DNA from: Ananas comosus
Taxonomy: Eukaryota > Streptophyta > Magnoliopsida > Poales > Bromeliaceae
DNA length: 64,000 nucleotides
Direction of reading: 5' to 3'
Assembly (NCBI RefSeq): GCF_001540865.1
Contig: NC_033633.1
Location: forward strand, 11,692,917 to 11,756,916
Shown piece after piece: positions 46,520 to 58,613 of the stretch. Position numbers and translations under genes: made by a program. The stretch's first letter is position 1, and the number at the start of each line of letters is the position of its first letter. The notes below the pieces were generated by a model. The model worked only from the letters and a program-made list of their open reading frames with translations. It made no database searches and had not been told where the DNA came from.

Positions 46520-48649
46520 TCAGGCGCGTTTACCGCTGCTCGGATTCGATTTTGTGCAGAGGACTTTCCTTCCCTTGGCGCGCCTCCGCTTCAGCACGGC
46601 TCTTCCGCTGGTGGTCCGCATGCGTCTTCGGAATCCATGCGTGCGAGCGAGTGATTTCCGAGATCTCGACCTTTTGGTCATGCAAAGAGCAGCCTTACCT
46701 GCCCTAACCTGGAGACCTCGGTATCGCTCTCTCACCACTCTGTTAGAGCCTAAGTCAATCCCCAGAGACAAACCTGTGATCCGATAGCAAGACACTAGTC
46801 ATTTAAAGTTAACCTGATATGAAATGGTTTAAATTTTAGTATAAGTTGCTGAAGAAAGAAATTAACCCTCCAAATTACACCACTCTAACATACGCGAGGA
46901 GGAAAAGACGATGCAGTTAAACTTTGAGATCTTGGGGCACAAGAATATAAGAATTATTTCATGTGAAATACGAGGATTGTTGTTTAGAGCTACAAAAGGA
47001 GAAATAAGATACTCAAAATTCGTGACATATTTGAAACATCAATCAAAGGTTTTCGGTGTATCATTTTTGTTTTCTTGCTTCTTTCTCCACGATCCTTCTT
47101 CTCTCCTCTTCCTTCTTTCTTCACAGTTTCTCCTCTATTTTTGCTGAAATAACCCCAGTAATCAGGTTTTTTTTTTTCAAAAAAAAAATTAAGTATTACT
47201 TTTCCATATCCAGATCCATATTTCTGCTAATAGAAATTTTTACGATACTAGCTCAGATCTAAAACATAGGCCATAAGAGCATAATAACATATATCCAAAT
47301 CTACGAAATAATTAATCAGTGTGCTCAATTTCACTTGCGCAGAAATTGAGAAAACAAAAAAGAAAATGACAAAAGATGCCTTGAACAAATCTGAGACAGA
47401 GTAACAAAAATCGTGCAAAATTAATTCACCGAATTAGAACACACAAAAATACTTCGTAAACAGGAAGAACAACATAACTCTCGCAGGCTCTCAATTATTT
47501 AAGAGTGTAATAGTCAATAACAGTGATCTACATTCTTGTTTAGGTTCTGTTTTTAACCTTAAAGCAATTATCCAAGCATTTAGTTATTATCGGATATTAC
47601 GCTAGAACAACAAGGTTATTTGTGAACCATCTCTCCCAGTGGAGCATTAATGCAAAAATTTTAACTAGTTATGTACGAATTCAACGACAAATTTGAAGAA
47701 ATAGATGAGTAATAAGGATTCAGAGATCCAAAAGGAAACTGTTTATACTGATTATCTGCATGAAAGGTACCTAAGCACAACAAGAAGTTCATTATTGGTA
47801 AACTATATAAGAGAAAAACGCAGTTTTTGTCACAAAAAAAGTGAAATAAACTACTAAAAGCTCCGCAACTTTTGGAACACAAAGCTCCAATTTAGATTTG
47901 GTTCCTCAAATTCCAACTAACTAAAAAGAAATTACAACTCACAATTTCATATGAAAGGAAACGTTCATCTACAACCGTAAAAAAGACAAAAAGGCCCAAT
48001 TTTTCCTGCTTGGTTCTGGCGCAAAACTCACAAGAGCATCAAACCACCATCAAATGCTCTTCAAATCGCCAAAAAAGCATCAACCATAACATAAAATGAG
48101 AAAAAAAAAAAAAAAGAGGGTGGAATAAGCTGAGGCCAAATTTCATCATTTGTAACAATTTGATAAAAACCAATACAAAATCTCATTTTTGGTTCTTCGA
48201 ATTCCATCGAAAAGCAACTGGAACACAGTACTATATACGGAACGAAACGTTCATAAAAACCCCTAAGAAAGGCGAAAACAACCCCATTTTTCCTACTAGT
48301 TTCTCGCAGAAACCTCACAACAACATCAAAACCACTACAAAACACTCGAAAAATCACCAAAAAACATCACTACAACATTAAATTAAGGAAAAAAGGAAAC
48401 AAGCTTACCGGAGAAGGAAGAGGGGAAGGAGAGGGAGGCCGAGGGGAAGGAGAGGAAGGAGGAGTGAAGCAACGAAGAAGACGAAGAAGAGGAACGCGCC
48501 ATTGGAGCCCTAGAGAGGGAAAGGGGGCTCCGATTGAAGCCGCACCCGAAGCTTCTCCTCCCCGATTGGAGCGAGAGAGAGGCGACGGGGTACGAGGTGA
48601 GCATCGTCGCCATTGTTGTCATCTCCTTCCTCCTCGACCCTCCGTTCAA
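46520..48649 (-). CDS. RPL34: Large ribosomal subunit protein bL34, chloroplastic
   Basis: A component of the plastid 50S ribosomal subunit. Exon 1 is 48409-48649 and exon 2 is 46520-46773, joined phase 1 (FSG|LSLG) across a 1.63-kb intron. The first in-frame ATG gives 164 residues. A more likely start is the ATG at 48613 (MATMLTSYPVASLSL), a typical Ser-rich transit peptide, giving 152 residues. The mature part starts near VRAGKAALCMTKRSRSRKS and contains the bL34 hallmark LARTHGFRRRMRTTSGRAVL and the Arg/Lys-rich KRRRAKGRK, ending SNPSSGKRA as in other plant chloroplast L34 proteins. It is transcribed divergently from PPD6. Confidence 0.94.
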
Positions 48650-48775
48650 AAGCTACGAAAAAGAGAAAAGAGAGGGTCGGGTTGGGTCGGGACGATTGCA
48701 TACCTTATCCGGTCGGGGATACGGTCGTTTATACGAGTATACGATAGTCTATACGTATGTCAATGGGTATTTACG

Positions 48776-48800
48776 CTGACACGTGGGCCCCACGTGTCAG
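48776..48800. promoter_or_regulatory. 25-bp palindrome: G-box, TGGGCC core, G-box
   Basis: Arms CTGACACGTGGG and CCCACGTGTCAG are perfectly inverted around a single central C. The palindrome contains two CACGTG G-boxes (48780-48785, 48791-48796) whose centres are 11 bp apart, about one helical turn, and a TGGGCC/GGCCCA site-II-like motif between them. It lies about 163 bp upstream of the likely L34 start and 263 bp upstream of the PPD6 start, in the shared divergent promoter. bZIP/bHLH and TCP binding is inferred. Confidence 0.7.
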
Positions 48801-49062
48801 TTTGTACTTGAAGTCCTTAGTTCGAAGTTTTGTTTCAAATTTTTTAAGTAAGTTTATTCGTGAAAAAAATATGAACAGAACAAATTCGAAAGCGAAAAAG
48901 GTTAAGTAAAGCAAAAATTCAGGTACTAAATTGTGATCGAAGAATAGTATAGGGACTACCCGTACATTCTACCCTATTTGTTTGGATAAGAGCGGGGCGG
49001 GAGCGCGCAACCGTAAACTCCCCGCTCTCAAAACGCTTCTCAGTTCTCTTCTCCCTCCATCA

Positions 49063-51421
49063 ATGGCGACCTCGTCCCCTTCCCCAATTCCCACCCTCCT
49101 CTTATCCACCACAATCCCCACCACCACCTCCTCCTCCTCCTCCTCCTCCTCCTCCTCTTCGCGCTCCCCTTCTCTCCCCTCCTTCACCCCCGAACCCTTC
49201 CCCATCTCCTCAAACCCTAGAAGGCCCTTCTCCGAACCCTCTCCGCCGCCGCCGCCGCCGCCGCTCCTCGGGCCGATCGCCACCGCCCGGCGAAGGGATT
49301 TTGTGTGGGGGCTCGCGGTGTCCGCGTTGGTTGCGATGGAGCCCTCGGTTTCGGAGGCTCGCGAGGTCGAGGTCGGGGCGTATTTGCCCCCCTCCCCCTC
49401 GGACCCCGGCTTCGTCGTGTTCCGCGCCTCGCCGAGGGATACTCCCGCGCTTCGCGCCGGTAAATTGGTTCTGAATCGATCGTCTTTTACTGTTTTGTTT
49501 GATCCATTGATCAAAAGCTTGTCTTGCTGGAGAATTTTGGGCTTTGTCGGGAATGGGACTGTTTTGGATTAGGCCCGCTTTGGTTGGTGCCAAGAGCACT
49601 ATTTTTATATTGGGGAGTTCAAAATTTTCAAAGGCGCATTCAATCTTCTCTTTGCTGTTACATGCATCTCTAGTCGCGGTTGCAACCGTAATTCTAAAAC
49701 ATTCGAAAATGAAAAATTGTAAGCGCTTTTGAATTTTTTTGGGGCTGTTTATAGTATAAAAATGGTGATTTTAGCCACCACGGTACCAAACTAGACCTTA
49801 GTGACTCTCTGGTCCTGCCGCTGCTTCTGCTTTCAGCAGTAGTGTCCTCACTAGAGCATAGCATCTGACAAACGTACAAATCTGGAGCTTCTGCTTTCAC
49901 AGAAAGTGGAAATGAGATCCTAATTTGGGCCTGTTTGGTCCTGTACTTACATTAAACAAACTGTTTGGCAATTAGAAAAGTCCGGAGATTCTGCTGTAAC
50001 CGAAAGCGAAAAGTGTGATTTTGAAACCAGCAGAGAGAGAGCTCTTGTCAAATAGCACTTCATCGTACAGCACTACGCCTTAATCCTATAACTGGGCCAG
50101 GCCGGCCGTTAAATGAGGAGCCAACTATCTAAGTGCCCAATTCTAATGCATATGGTGTCGGCGTCGTGTTTAATGCTGTAGAGCTGATTCAAACTTGTCT
50201 TAGCTACCTTAAGATTGATCTTCTACTTTCCTCATGGTGAAAACTTTTGATCAGAGTACCGTGTTCTTATAGTTTTTATATATACTTTTGGTATACATCA
50301 GAAAATTCAGTTATCTTTGTCTACTAGGGAATGTGGAACCTTATGAATTCGTACTCCCGCCTACTTGGAAGCAAACAAGAGTTGCCAACATACTATCTGG
50401 CAATTATTGTCAGCCGAAGTGCGCTGAGCCGTGGGTTGAGGTGAAATTTGAAGACGAAAATCAAGGCAAGGTTCAGGTGGTCGCTTCTCCGTTAATACGT
50501 TTAACTAACAAACCCAACGCAAAAATCGAAGACATTGGAAGCCCTGAGAAGGTTATTGCTTCGCTTGGACCGTTTGTCACTGGAAATACTCTCGACTCTG
50601 AGGAGCTTCTTGAGACTTCCATCGAGAAACGTGGTGATCAAACGGTAATTGTTCTTTCCGACTATGCTGATCTCTTTCTCTTATGATCATGCTGTTCAAA
50701 CCGTTAATTTGCAAGTTTTGCTCCAGTTATTTCTATATTTTCTTCTCTTTTGGTCGTGTCCAATATATCAACTGTATGACATAACAGGCCAACTTAGAAC
50801 TTACTTTAATAAAGCAAAAGATAACTAAATTTGTTATTTATGTTGGGGATTTTGTTCCTACATCTGTATTACGCTGGCTCATTATTGAACCAAACTATAT
50901 GTGGACCAAAAAGCATTAAATGAGTAAATGAGTTAATGAGAACATTAGTCTATTTTAGGCAGTAGACTTCAAGTATGTCCTTTTTTCGACATACATTTTC
51001 TTGTTAAATTTAGTAATATGCAGGATTTGATTCTGAAGTGTACTATATTCTTAGCATTACTGAGTACTGACTTGTCCCTTTTAATAATTTTTGGAAAAGA
51101 GATATGATAAAACATACCATTAGAAAGAAAATGACAAAACATGTCGGATTGATTGCATATTTGCCGAAGTGGGTTGTTGAACAAGTCAGCTGATTATTAT
51201 GTCTTAAAGAGTGTATTCGGCTTCTAATGTAATCCCATCGGCATCTACAGTATTACACCTATGTGCTCGAGACTCCATTTGCCTCGACGGGCTCTCATAA
51301 CTTGGCAAAGGCTACTGCTAAGGGAAACACAGTTATTCTATTCGTTGCGAGTGCCAACGACAAACAGTGGGCGTCTTCTCAGAAGACTTTGAAAGCCATT
51401 CTAGATTCATTCCAAGTGTAA
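49063..51421 (+). CDS. PPD6: PsbP domain-containing protein 6, chloroplastic
   Basis: Family knowledge: PPD6 is a thylakoid-lumen PsbP-fold protein with a redox-sensitive cysteine pair. Its exact role is unsettled. Three exons: 49063-49459, 50328-50644 and 51251-51421, in compatible phases, giving 294 residues. Residues 1-70 are Ser/Pro-rich (poly-Ser, poly-Pro), then RRRDF near 76-80, a hydrophobic stretch and a cleavage region around SEARE near residue 99: a Tat-type lumen signal. The PsbP domain starts at LPPTWKQTRVANILSG. The PPD6-specific NYCQPKC places Cys at about 160 and 164. Conserved GSPEKVIASLGPFVTGN and the C-terminal LETPFA...GSHNLAKATAKGNTV block follow. The ATG at 49063 is chosen over one at 48982 because it begins a normal transit peptide. 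Confidence 0.94.
49572..49797. mobile_element. Small Tourist-like MITE in PPD6 intron 1
   Basis: A 226-bp element with ends GGCCCGCTTTGGTTGGTGCC and (reverse complement) GGTCTAGTTTGGTACCGTGG. The TTA duplication is perfect on both sides (49569-49571, 49798-49800), as expected for PIF/Harbinger MITEs. Non-coding. Confidence 0.8.
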
Positions 51422-52850
51422 CTGCTTGCTTACACCTTCCAACGGCACTATAAAGGTAACAAGAGCTCATGTTTTTATATGTATAGTTTTGTATGAAGGT
51501 CGCTCGAAAATTCACCTGCTCGACTTTGAAATGTTACCATCTAGTTCATTGATTTTCTATTCACTTTCTGTGTGAAGAGCCATCTCATTTTGCTTCATTC
51601 ATGATCAACCTGCTTCCGAGGACCCTGTCAATTTAGCCTCTAGATTTACTAATGGAGTAAATCGAAGTGTGAATTTTTGATACATTCAGAGTTTATTGTA
51701 CACCATATGATATATTCTTAGAGTAAGGTAAACATGTTTGTAATATGAATGACATGGTATGTGCGTGTGCTAAATGGCTTGCGCTTTATCTTCTCCCATG
51801 TCTTGTTTATAACTAGACCCAAGCAAAGATTGCAAGGGCCAGGTTTCGCCGAGTCCAATTGGCATTTACCAAACTTCCAGATATGCCGAATTGTAAAACC
51901 CAAGCTTGAAGAAATCAGGGTCAGAGTCTAGGCTTTCGATTCCTTGGTTGATTTGCGCTAATCTAGTCATTTTTTAACCATGCTTAGGTTTACAATAACT
52001 TTGCAAGTTCCGGGGTCTATCGTCTCCGAGCTAACCAGAGCTAACCAAATTTTACTGTAGCCAAAAACATGGCTCTGAGCTTTGCTCGGGTCCGTCTGTC
52101 GCAAGTCAAAATTGTTCTTTCTGTCTCATTTCTGGATCTCAAATCTGGTGGTCCATCATTCATAATTTCTTCTACATTCACTTACTTTTCTTATCACTGC
52201 TTGTAATTTTTCTCCTCATAAAGCCTCCTATTACCTCTTGTTAAGGTTGATAAACAATACCTACAAAAATCTTAGACAAAATTTGGTTCTTCTCAAAACA
52301 ACTCAAGTGCCAAATTTGTGGGAAACAATCCTTTAATAGAAGATTGTATAATGCTGTGTGCTTTTTTCCCAACTCAATGTAGGTTCCTATTCCCTTTTTT
52401 CTTCTCTTTTGGTTTTTCTTGGTTTCTCTGAGGCCCAGTTGCCTCGTAGCTAAGTTTATATTCCAAATGAATGAAATGGACAGCATATTATTTTTCTCTA
52501 TAATATATATATATATATATATTAATATATATATATATATATGNAATTTTAAAGTCCTGGTTTAATAGTGTGCGCAACATCACATTCCTGGTTTGCAGGT
52601 TAAATAGGTTGATACTTAATAACTTAAAACCAACCAAAAATCGGCAAGATTCTCACGTGGCACGTGGTTCACGTACGTTATCAAAGAAAAAACTCAACGG
52701 GTTAAATCTTTGTAGACCTACCCCGCTTTTCAACGTAGACTGCTTAAAAAAAAAAATCGGGGAAAAAAAAGATTGTAATTAATTGACTACACAGCCCCAA
52801 ATACGCGTGCGCCATTTATTTGCTATTAGTCCCCCAAGATTGTTCACACT
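51422..52850. other. PPD6 3' region and intergenic DNA
   Basis: 3' UTR of PPD6 then AT-rich DNA. A (TA)n microsatellite with an N lies at 52502-52544. At 52652-52676 three ACGT cores occur close together (CACGTGGCACGTGG, then CACGTACG), possibly ABRE/G-box-like, but no gene start is near. Confidence 0.5.
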
Positions 52851-53301
52851 CCGATGAGACGGTAGCTTTCCTACCTCAGAAGGTACGAAGATCAAGCAAA
52901 AACTACAACGCTGAAAGCTTAGCAGCTAGCCGAGGCATTTTGAACTAGATCTCATAAATTTCATAGATCTTTTATTTAAAATACTAAAAAACTATAGTAA
53001 ACAAATCACTAGCTTCCCCAAGTTTTAGTTATTAAAATTACTAGCGTCACTCGGCAAACGTTCAAATTGCCACATCTTTTTAGGTTTAGTGCACTTTAAA
53101 ACTATCTTTTAAGAAATACGATATATTTTGTTCTAATTATAGAAACTAGATTTTAAAATTACAGTATAATAGTGCAAAACATTCTAAAAATAAAAGTCGG
53201 CAACTAAAACTCGGCTAGTTTTTTGCTAAGCTTTTTTTTAGTGTTGTAGCTTTTGCTCGACCTTCGTGTCTTCCGAGGCACGAAGGCTATCGTATCATCG
53301 G
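52851..53301. mobile_element. Inverted-repeat MITE, unclassified
   Basis: The left arm CCGATGAGACGGTAGCTTTC and the right arm (reverse complement) CCGATGATACGATAGCCTTC pair. Matching continues through CGAAGATCAAGCAAAAACTA and AAGCTTAGCA to CTAGCCGAG. The loop is AT-rich. Total about 450 bp, non-coding. Target duplication not certain. Confidence 0.65.
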
Positions 53302-55264
53302 AATGAGAAGATTATTATGGACTATATCTTTTAAGATTTACTACGCTACTCACGACTTAATTAACAATGTCTCCTGATAATAATAATAATCGTTATTATT
53401 CTGAATTAACACCACAAGATCAGTTTCTTATCAAATGGTTTCATTCTCTTAATGTTGAGCTCTTCTTAAGCTGTTAATTATAATTATTATTATTATATTC
53501 TAGATCAAATTTATCAAACCATTTAATAAATGTAAGGAGGCACGAATTTAGAATTTTAAAATAGGATCAGTTTAGAGACAGGGATCTGATGTAACCTATT
53601 GATCCCTGGCAAACCAAAGAACATCAACATTGACGTGTTATTAATATTGATATATATTTATGTTTAAATTATAAATTAAACTATAAAAATTGAGATTGCC
53701 GATGTCTTCCTCTAAGTTGACATCGTCAACTTTGATGCGAGTTTAATAGGCATTAAAGTCGACGTCTCAGTGTTTCTCATTAGAAATTGTTTTCTATTTT
53801 CTATGCGAATGGAGGAATTAATAAAAAATTTGTTTTTTATTTAAAAGTATATATATTTTATTATTTTAAAATTTTTGATAAAGAATTGATCTACGTTGTT
53901 TTGTTTAATAAATATCAATGTTATAAAAGATGATATAGGTTGATTTATTCTACGTACATCGACGTTGACGATATAAAGGTTGATATGACGTAAACATTAA
54001 TATTGATTGATTTGCTGGGGATTCCAAAAATTCCGGGTTTTTCACTCTTCTTAGAATCCGGATTCTTCACTCTTATTCTGCAAGGAGTAAGCAAAAGAAA
54101 ATAAAAACCCCCATTTTTTAAGAATGTGTAGTCTACTAGATTGGTATATTTTATCCACACGAATTAGCGCTGGCAACCTAATACCCGTGTGCGTTAGTCA
54201 AGGTGGAAAATAATTACCGTTTTAGTGTACCACATATCATTTAATAGAAATCAAAGATTTATCTAATCAGATCAGTAAGATGATATATATATATATTTAT
54301 GATAATTTTTTATTCCAACTTCAGAATTATTACAATTAAATTTTATAACTCAATTTAGTTTATTAAATATTGATATATCGATAATATAGAAGTGATGTAG
54401 TTGTGTTGTAATTAATAATGCACAAATAATTAAAAATATCATATTATTTTATATTAATAATGCATTAAAATTTAATAAACTAAATTGAATTATAGGAGTT
54501 ACTTACAATAATTTTAAAAGTTCAAATTAGAAATTATAATAAATTAAAATTTGGAAAAAAAAAAGTGGGCCAAGCATGCAATTTACCCTTTAGAATAGAG
54601 GAATGCTAGGCATGCAATACATATGACCTTTCATATGGCTTCTCTAAATTAAGTTGTATTTTTTATCCAACTAACTTTTTAACATTGTTGAATTTTATAC
54701 TGAGATAGTAAATTTTTTGACTTTATAAATTTTTGAAAAAAAATATAGTTATTACATGTTCTAATCACTTTTATTATGCTATTTACAAAAAAAAATGTCA
54801 TCGTTATTTCTTCTGGATTTATACTTATTTTACAGTATAAGTATGAAACTTACTTGCTAACAAATTATAGTTAGAAAGTAATTTAATTGACAAACAAACT
54901 TATATCATCAATAATTATTTAAATTTAATTTAATTAAATATGACATATATGGTTCGTACATTATATTCTATATTATATTATATATATGTTCGTGGAATTT
55001 TGGCCTTTAGATGAAGGATGTACGGTTAGGAGGAGCAAATGTCGATGCCGGTCCATAAACGTGTACGACGTACACGCGGTCCACGAACTGATTTCGTAGC
55101 CGGAAAACGCTTTCCCACTCAGATCCAGATCCAAATCGCAATTTAGTGCGACCTCCACTTATTTCCATCGGACGGTCGAGATCATCCCACCGAATCCTAA
55201 TCAAAAATAGAAAAAAAAAATTTTATTATGTTTTTTTTTTTTTCATTTTTTTAATTTCGATGCG
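53302..55264. other. Intergenic upstream of the R3H gene
   Basis: AT-rich DNA without a recognised gene. The last 300 bp rises in GC (around 55020-55200) and leads into the R3H promoter. Confidence 0.5.
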
Positions 55265-55458
55265 TTGTCGTGTTCCTCCGCTTTAAAAGATAAGGGGGAC
55301 GAATCGCTTCCCTTTCTCTTCTTTTATTCGCCTCACAAAGAGATTAGAGAGAGAGAGAAAGAGAGAGAGAGAGGGACGACGAAGAGGAAGAGGGTCGGAG
55401 TCTTCGTCTCCCTCCTCCTCCTCCTACTACTCCTCGGCATCTTCTCTGTCGCTCTCTA
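55265..55458 (+). promoter_or_regulatory. R3H gene leader with GA- and CT-rich tracts
   Basis: A purine tract (GAGAGAGAGAAAGAGAGAGA around 55347-55373) followed by CTCCTC repeats immediately precedes the start codon at 55459. Such GA/CT microsatellites are common in plant 5' leaders and can bind GAGA-binding BBR/BPC proteins. Transcription start not resolved. Confidence 0.5.
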
Positions 55459-58400
55459 ATGGCGGAGGGGAAGGAGATGGAGTCCCCCGCGAGTTGCTCC
55501 GCAGCGGCGGCGGCGGCGGCGGCGGCGGCGGAGGAGGAAAAGGGGAGGGAGGGGATGCCCGTCCCCGTGGATCCGTTCCTCGTCGAGGCGCTTGGAAACC
55601 CTAGGCATCGGGTCACTGGTGCGTGTGCTTTCGATTCTTTATCGTATTCGCTTGTGTGAGTTTTGTGGGGATTTCGTGGGGATTTGTGGGATCTTTTGTT
55701 TATGGTTGTGAGAATTGTGCGATTTTTGGGGGAATTCGTGTTGGTGGGCTCTCATATGGCAGTTTGGGTGGTTAATTGTAGGATTAGGGTTTCAAATTGA
55801 CTCCTTTACTGCTTAACTTGGTAGTTACGCGCTTGGTTTCTAGGGTTTGTTGTATTATTGCTAATTATTGGGAAATTTAGGGTATATTTGATTCTTGATT
55901 TGGTTGTTTTTAATTTTTCAAGTCTACCTTCTTACGGGAATTAACACGCAGCATTCTAAAGTTGGAAAAGGGAAATAATTGCCACTTCTAGAAATGTGAT
56001 ATCTGCATCTGCATGGAAATCTATTTGTCTAGTATATGGTAATGAATAGTTTCAGCTATTTATTTGAGAATTGTGTCTTATTTTGGAAAGTTGTTTACTG
56101 AATAATCATATGAATTGTGCTTGATTGGTGCTAGTTTATTTCCTTATCTCTGATTCATAGGGAATTTTGTGTGACTAGATTATAATAAGACGGGGGCTAC
56201 TATACTCTTATGAGTATAGACCCCCTTATACTCATAAATTTTTAACCGTTGATTGATGGGATGTGTGGTTAGGATGATGGTGGTCCCCACTTAGAATGAT
56301 AGTGGTCCCCTAGGGTTGAGTGGGTAGTTGGTTAAATAGTATGATCTAACGGGTAAAAATGATCAATGGAATAAATCTAAGGGCCGAAAACTTATGAGTA
56401 TAAGAGAGCCAATGCTCATAAAAGTATAGTAGCCGGACTCATTATAATAATTTCTTTGAATATGCATCAGTAATCAGCTATTCTTTGAAACCATCACACT
56501 TGAGATATATTTTTCTAGATAGATGCGCTTCATTGTGTATAGTTGTTGGTGTGTGATTCACGAACAAATTCTTCTCAACTAGAGATGATACAAATACAAA
56601 TTCTCTGTCATTTGAGAAGAAATCTCTTGGCTTTGAACTTATTAGAGCTGTATCACAGTTGGAATTTAACTGGAATAAGGTGCTTGGTGAACTTATTGTA
56701 TGAATATCCAGGAAGTTCTGAATTCTCTTGACGAGCAATAATTTATTTTGTTCAAACATTGATCTGGTTTACCAAGAGGGTTGGCAAAGCATATTGGTGA
56801 AGGATCTCAATCGGCACTCACCTCAATCCTTCTGCCTTCCCCATTTCACCTAATTAAGATTAAGTAGATGATGAGTTGAAATCAAGATAGGATTTATTGT
56901 TAAAAAATACGACATTACTAATAGTGAATTCTATAGCATCGTAGGAAACTGTTGAAATCAGAGTCCCACAAAAATTTGCTGTTTGAAGAATTTCATACTT
57001 GTGAGAAGAAATATTAATGTCCGTAGAAGTGTTTCTGAACTGTAGCAATATTTAATATAGCTCTGTTTATTATTTGCTCCAAAGTACAATATTATGCTAG
57101 TACCTATAATCAACTCGACCTTAGACCATGTGAAGTGTTTTTCAGAAGTGGTTGCCTTATGTATACCTATTCCTACTGCAGTACTACGGATGGAGATGGA
57201 CATTCAGAGATTCATGAAGAACCCCGACCTCTACCAATTTGAATTCCCGCACTTTGCGACATCATATCTTAGGCGCTGTGCCCATCGTGTGGCTCAGCAT
57301 TACGGGCTACAGACCATGTCCCTGGACAACACTACAGATGGTTCAGGGAGTAGGGTAATGGCAAGGAAGACACTTGATAGTAAGTTCCCTGCCATCTGCT
57401 TGTCAGAAGTTTCTGCCCAACAGCCCGAGAAGGAGATTGCAGAGAAAATCAAGATTGCAATTCGTCCAAGGCCAAGAAGTGCTTCCTCGCAAAATGCAGC
57501 TGAGCTTTATAATAAAAGTGGACTCCGAACTGTAGAAGAGCGGAAGGAGGAATATGATAAGGCTCGGGCGCGTATCTTTAGTGGCTCTAATAGTCCTGTA
57601 GAGGAAGGGTCATCTTCACCTGTTTTAGCTGAAGGAAGAGGCCTTTTTACCAACAGAGATGAGCAGGAATGCACTAAGGTCACCGATGATATTGAAAAGT
57701 TCACTCAGGAAGGTGGGTCCAGGGTTGCAATTTTCAAAGACAGGGAAAAGGACCGGAGTGATCCAGATTATGACCGCAGCTATGATAGGTAATGTATCCC
57801 TGCGCGATTACTAAGGACTTGTTTGGTTGGTGGGGTTTCTGATATGATAAATATCCTTCAGGAGAACTATTGTTTTTGGTGTTATCCCCATTGTGTTTGC
57901 TAGGGGATAGCAGAGTTACTTGGATACTGGTCTGCTTCTGGGGATATCCAATTCCACATGGAACTTGCTGTCACCCAGGATCAGACTGCCCTGGAATTAT
58001 TTTGACCTACCTAATTCTAGGTAAGGATATAAATGGTTCCCATATCCTATTGTGGAAATGTAAGGATATTTATCCCCCTACCAAATGCTTCCTAAGCGCT
58101 TTTTATTCTTATGTGTCACATGTACTAGTCCAATATCTCAGTCATGATTACAGAAAACTGCTCAAAATATTTTCAGGTATGTTAGAGGTCTCATGCACAA
58201 CCAGAGTTTCAGTTTGGGGGCATGCACTATGGTTCAGCCCCCACTTCCACAGTTCGATGCGAGGATCTCTCAATTTGGACACTTGCCGAGGAACCAAACC
58301 CCTGTGAGCTACAACCTTCCTCACTCAGCTATGAACCCTTATTGTGCGGCTTTTGGACAAAGTGAGAGTACATCTAAGGATCCCGTCTACTTTCAATGGC

Positions 58401-58613
58401 CTAACCCAGCTATGTTATACGCAAACTCCTACGAGCAGTTGAGACTCGCACAGCTTCAGGTAGGTTTTGACTTTTGATGCTCCCTCACTTCATCCTGCCG
58501 GAAAAAACCTTTTCATTCCTGCTGCTTTGACTTTTAATGGGTACTGTTTTTGGCTTGTGCAGGCACCATTTTATCAGCAACTTCTGAGCTTTGGGCATCC
58601 TCAGAATTGCTAG
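55459..58613 (+). CDS. R3H and SUZ domain-containing RNA-binding protein
   Basis: Likely binds single-stranded nucleic acid and acts in mRNA metabolism, by domain content. Exons: 55459-55618, 57182-57788, 58177-58459 and 58563-58613, phases 1, 2 and 0, giving 366 residues. Residues 1-50 contain a poly-Ala run from GCG repeats. The R3H domain (about 52-125) includes FPHFATSYLRRCAHRVAQHY with the Arg-xxx-His signature. A SUZ-type segment follows (IAIRPRPRSASSQNA to RTVEERKEEYDKARARIF). The remainder is Pro/Gln/Tyr-rich and ends QQLLSFGHPQNC, a typical tail of plant R3H-SUZ proteins. Intron 1 (1.56 kb) and intron 2 each contain a MITE. The start is the only ATG upstream of the conserved region in frame. 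Confidence 0.92.
56189..56440. mobile_element. MITE of the GGCTACTATAC-type family, copy e (R3H intron 1)
   Basis: A 252-bp element flanked by a perfect 10-bp duplication ATTATAATAA (56179-56188 and 56441-56450). The ends GGGGGCTACTATACTCTTAT and (reverse complement) TCCGGCTACTATACTTTTAT pair over about 28 bp. The interior repeats GGATGATGGTGGTCCC and its variant. A 9-10 bp duplication suggests a Mutator-like mobiliser. Confidence 0.88.
57815..58092. mobile_element. Tourist-like MITE in R3H intron 2
   Basis: A 278-bp element with ends GGACTTGTTTGGTTGGTGGG and (reverse complement) GGAAGCATTTGGTAGGGGG, flanked on both sides by TAA (57812-57814, 58093-58095). Non-coding. It occupies most of the 388-bp intron, so the intron was probably only about 110 bp before insertion. 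Confidence 0.82.

Noticed and set aside
48464..48811. Plus-strand 115-codon frame
   Set aside because: Antisense to the Ser-rich transit peptide exon of L34 and into the promoter; Arg-rich composition is the mirror of Ser codons.
48969..49514. Minus-strand 181-codon frame with a Glu-rich run
   Set aside because: Antisense of the PPD6 transit peptide exon; the Glu run is the complement of CTC/TCC repeats.
53580..54010. Possible transposon rich in TTGACATCGTCAAC-type words
   Set aside because: Short palindromes are visible but no paired ends or target duplication could be defined.
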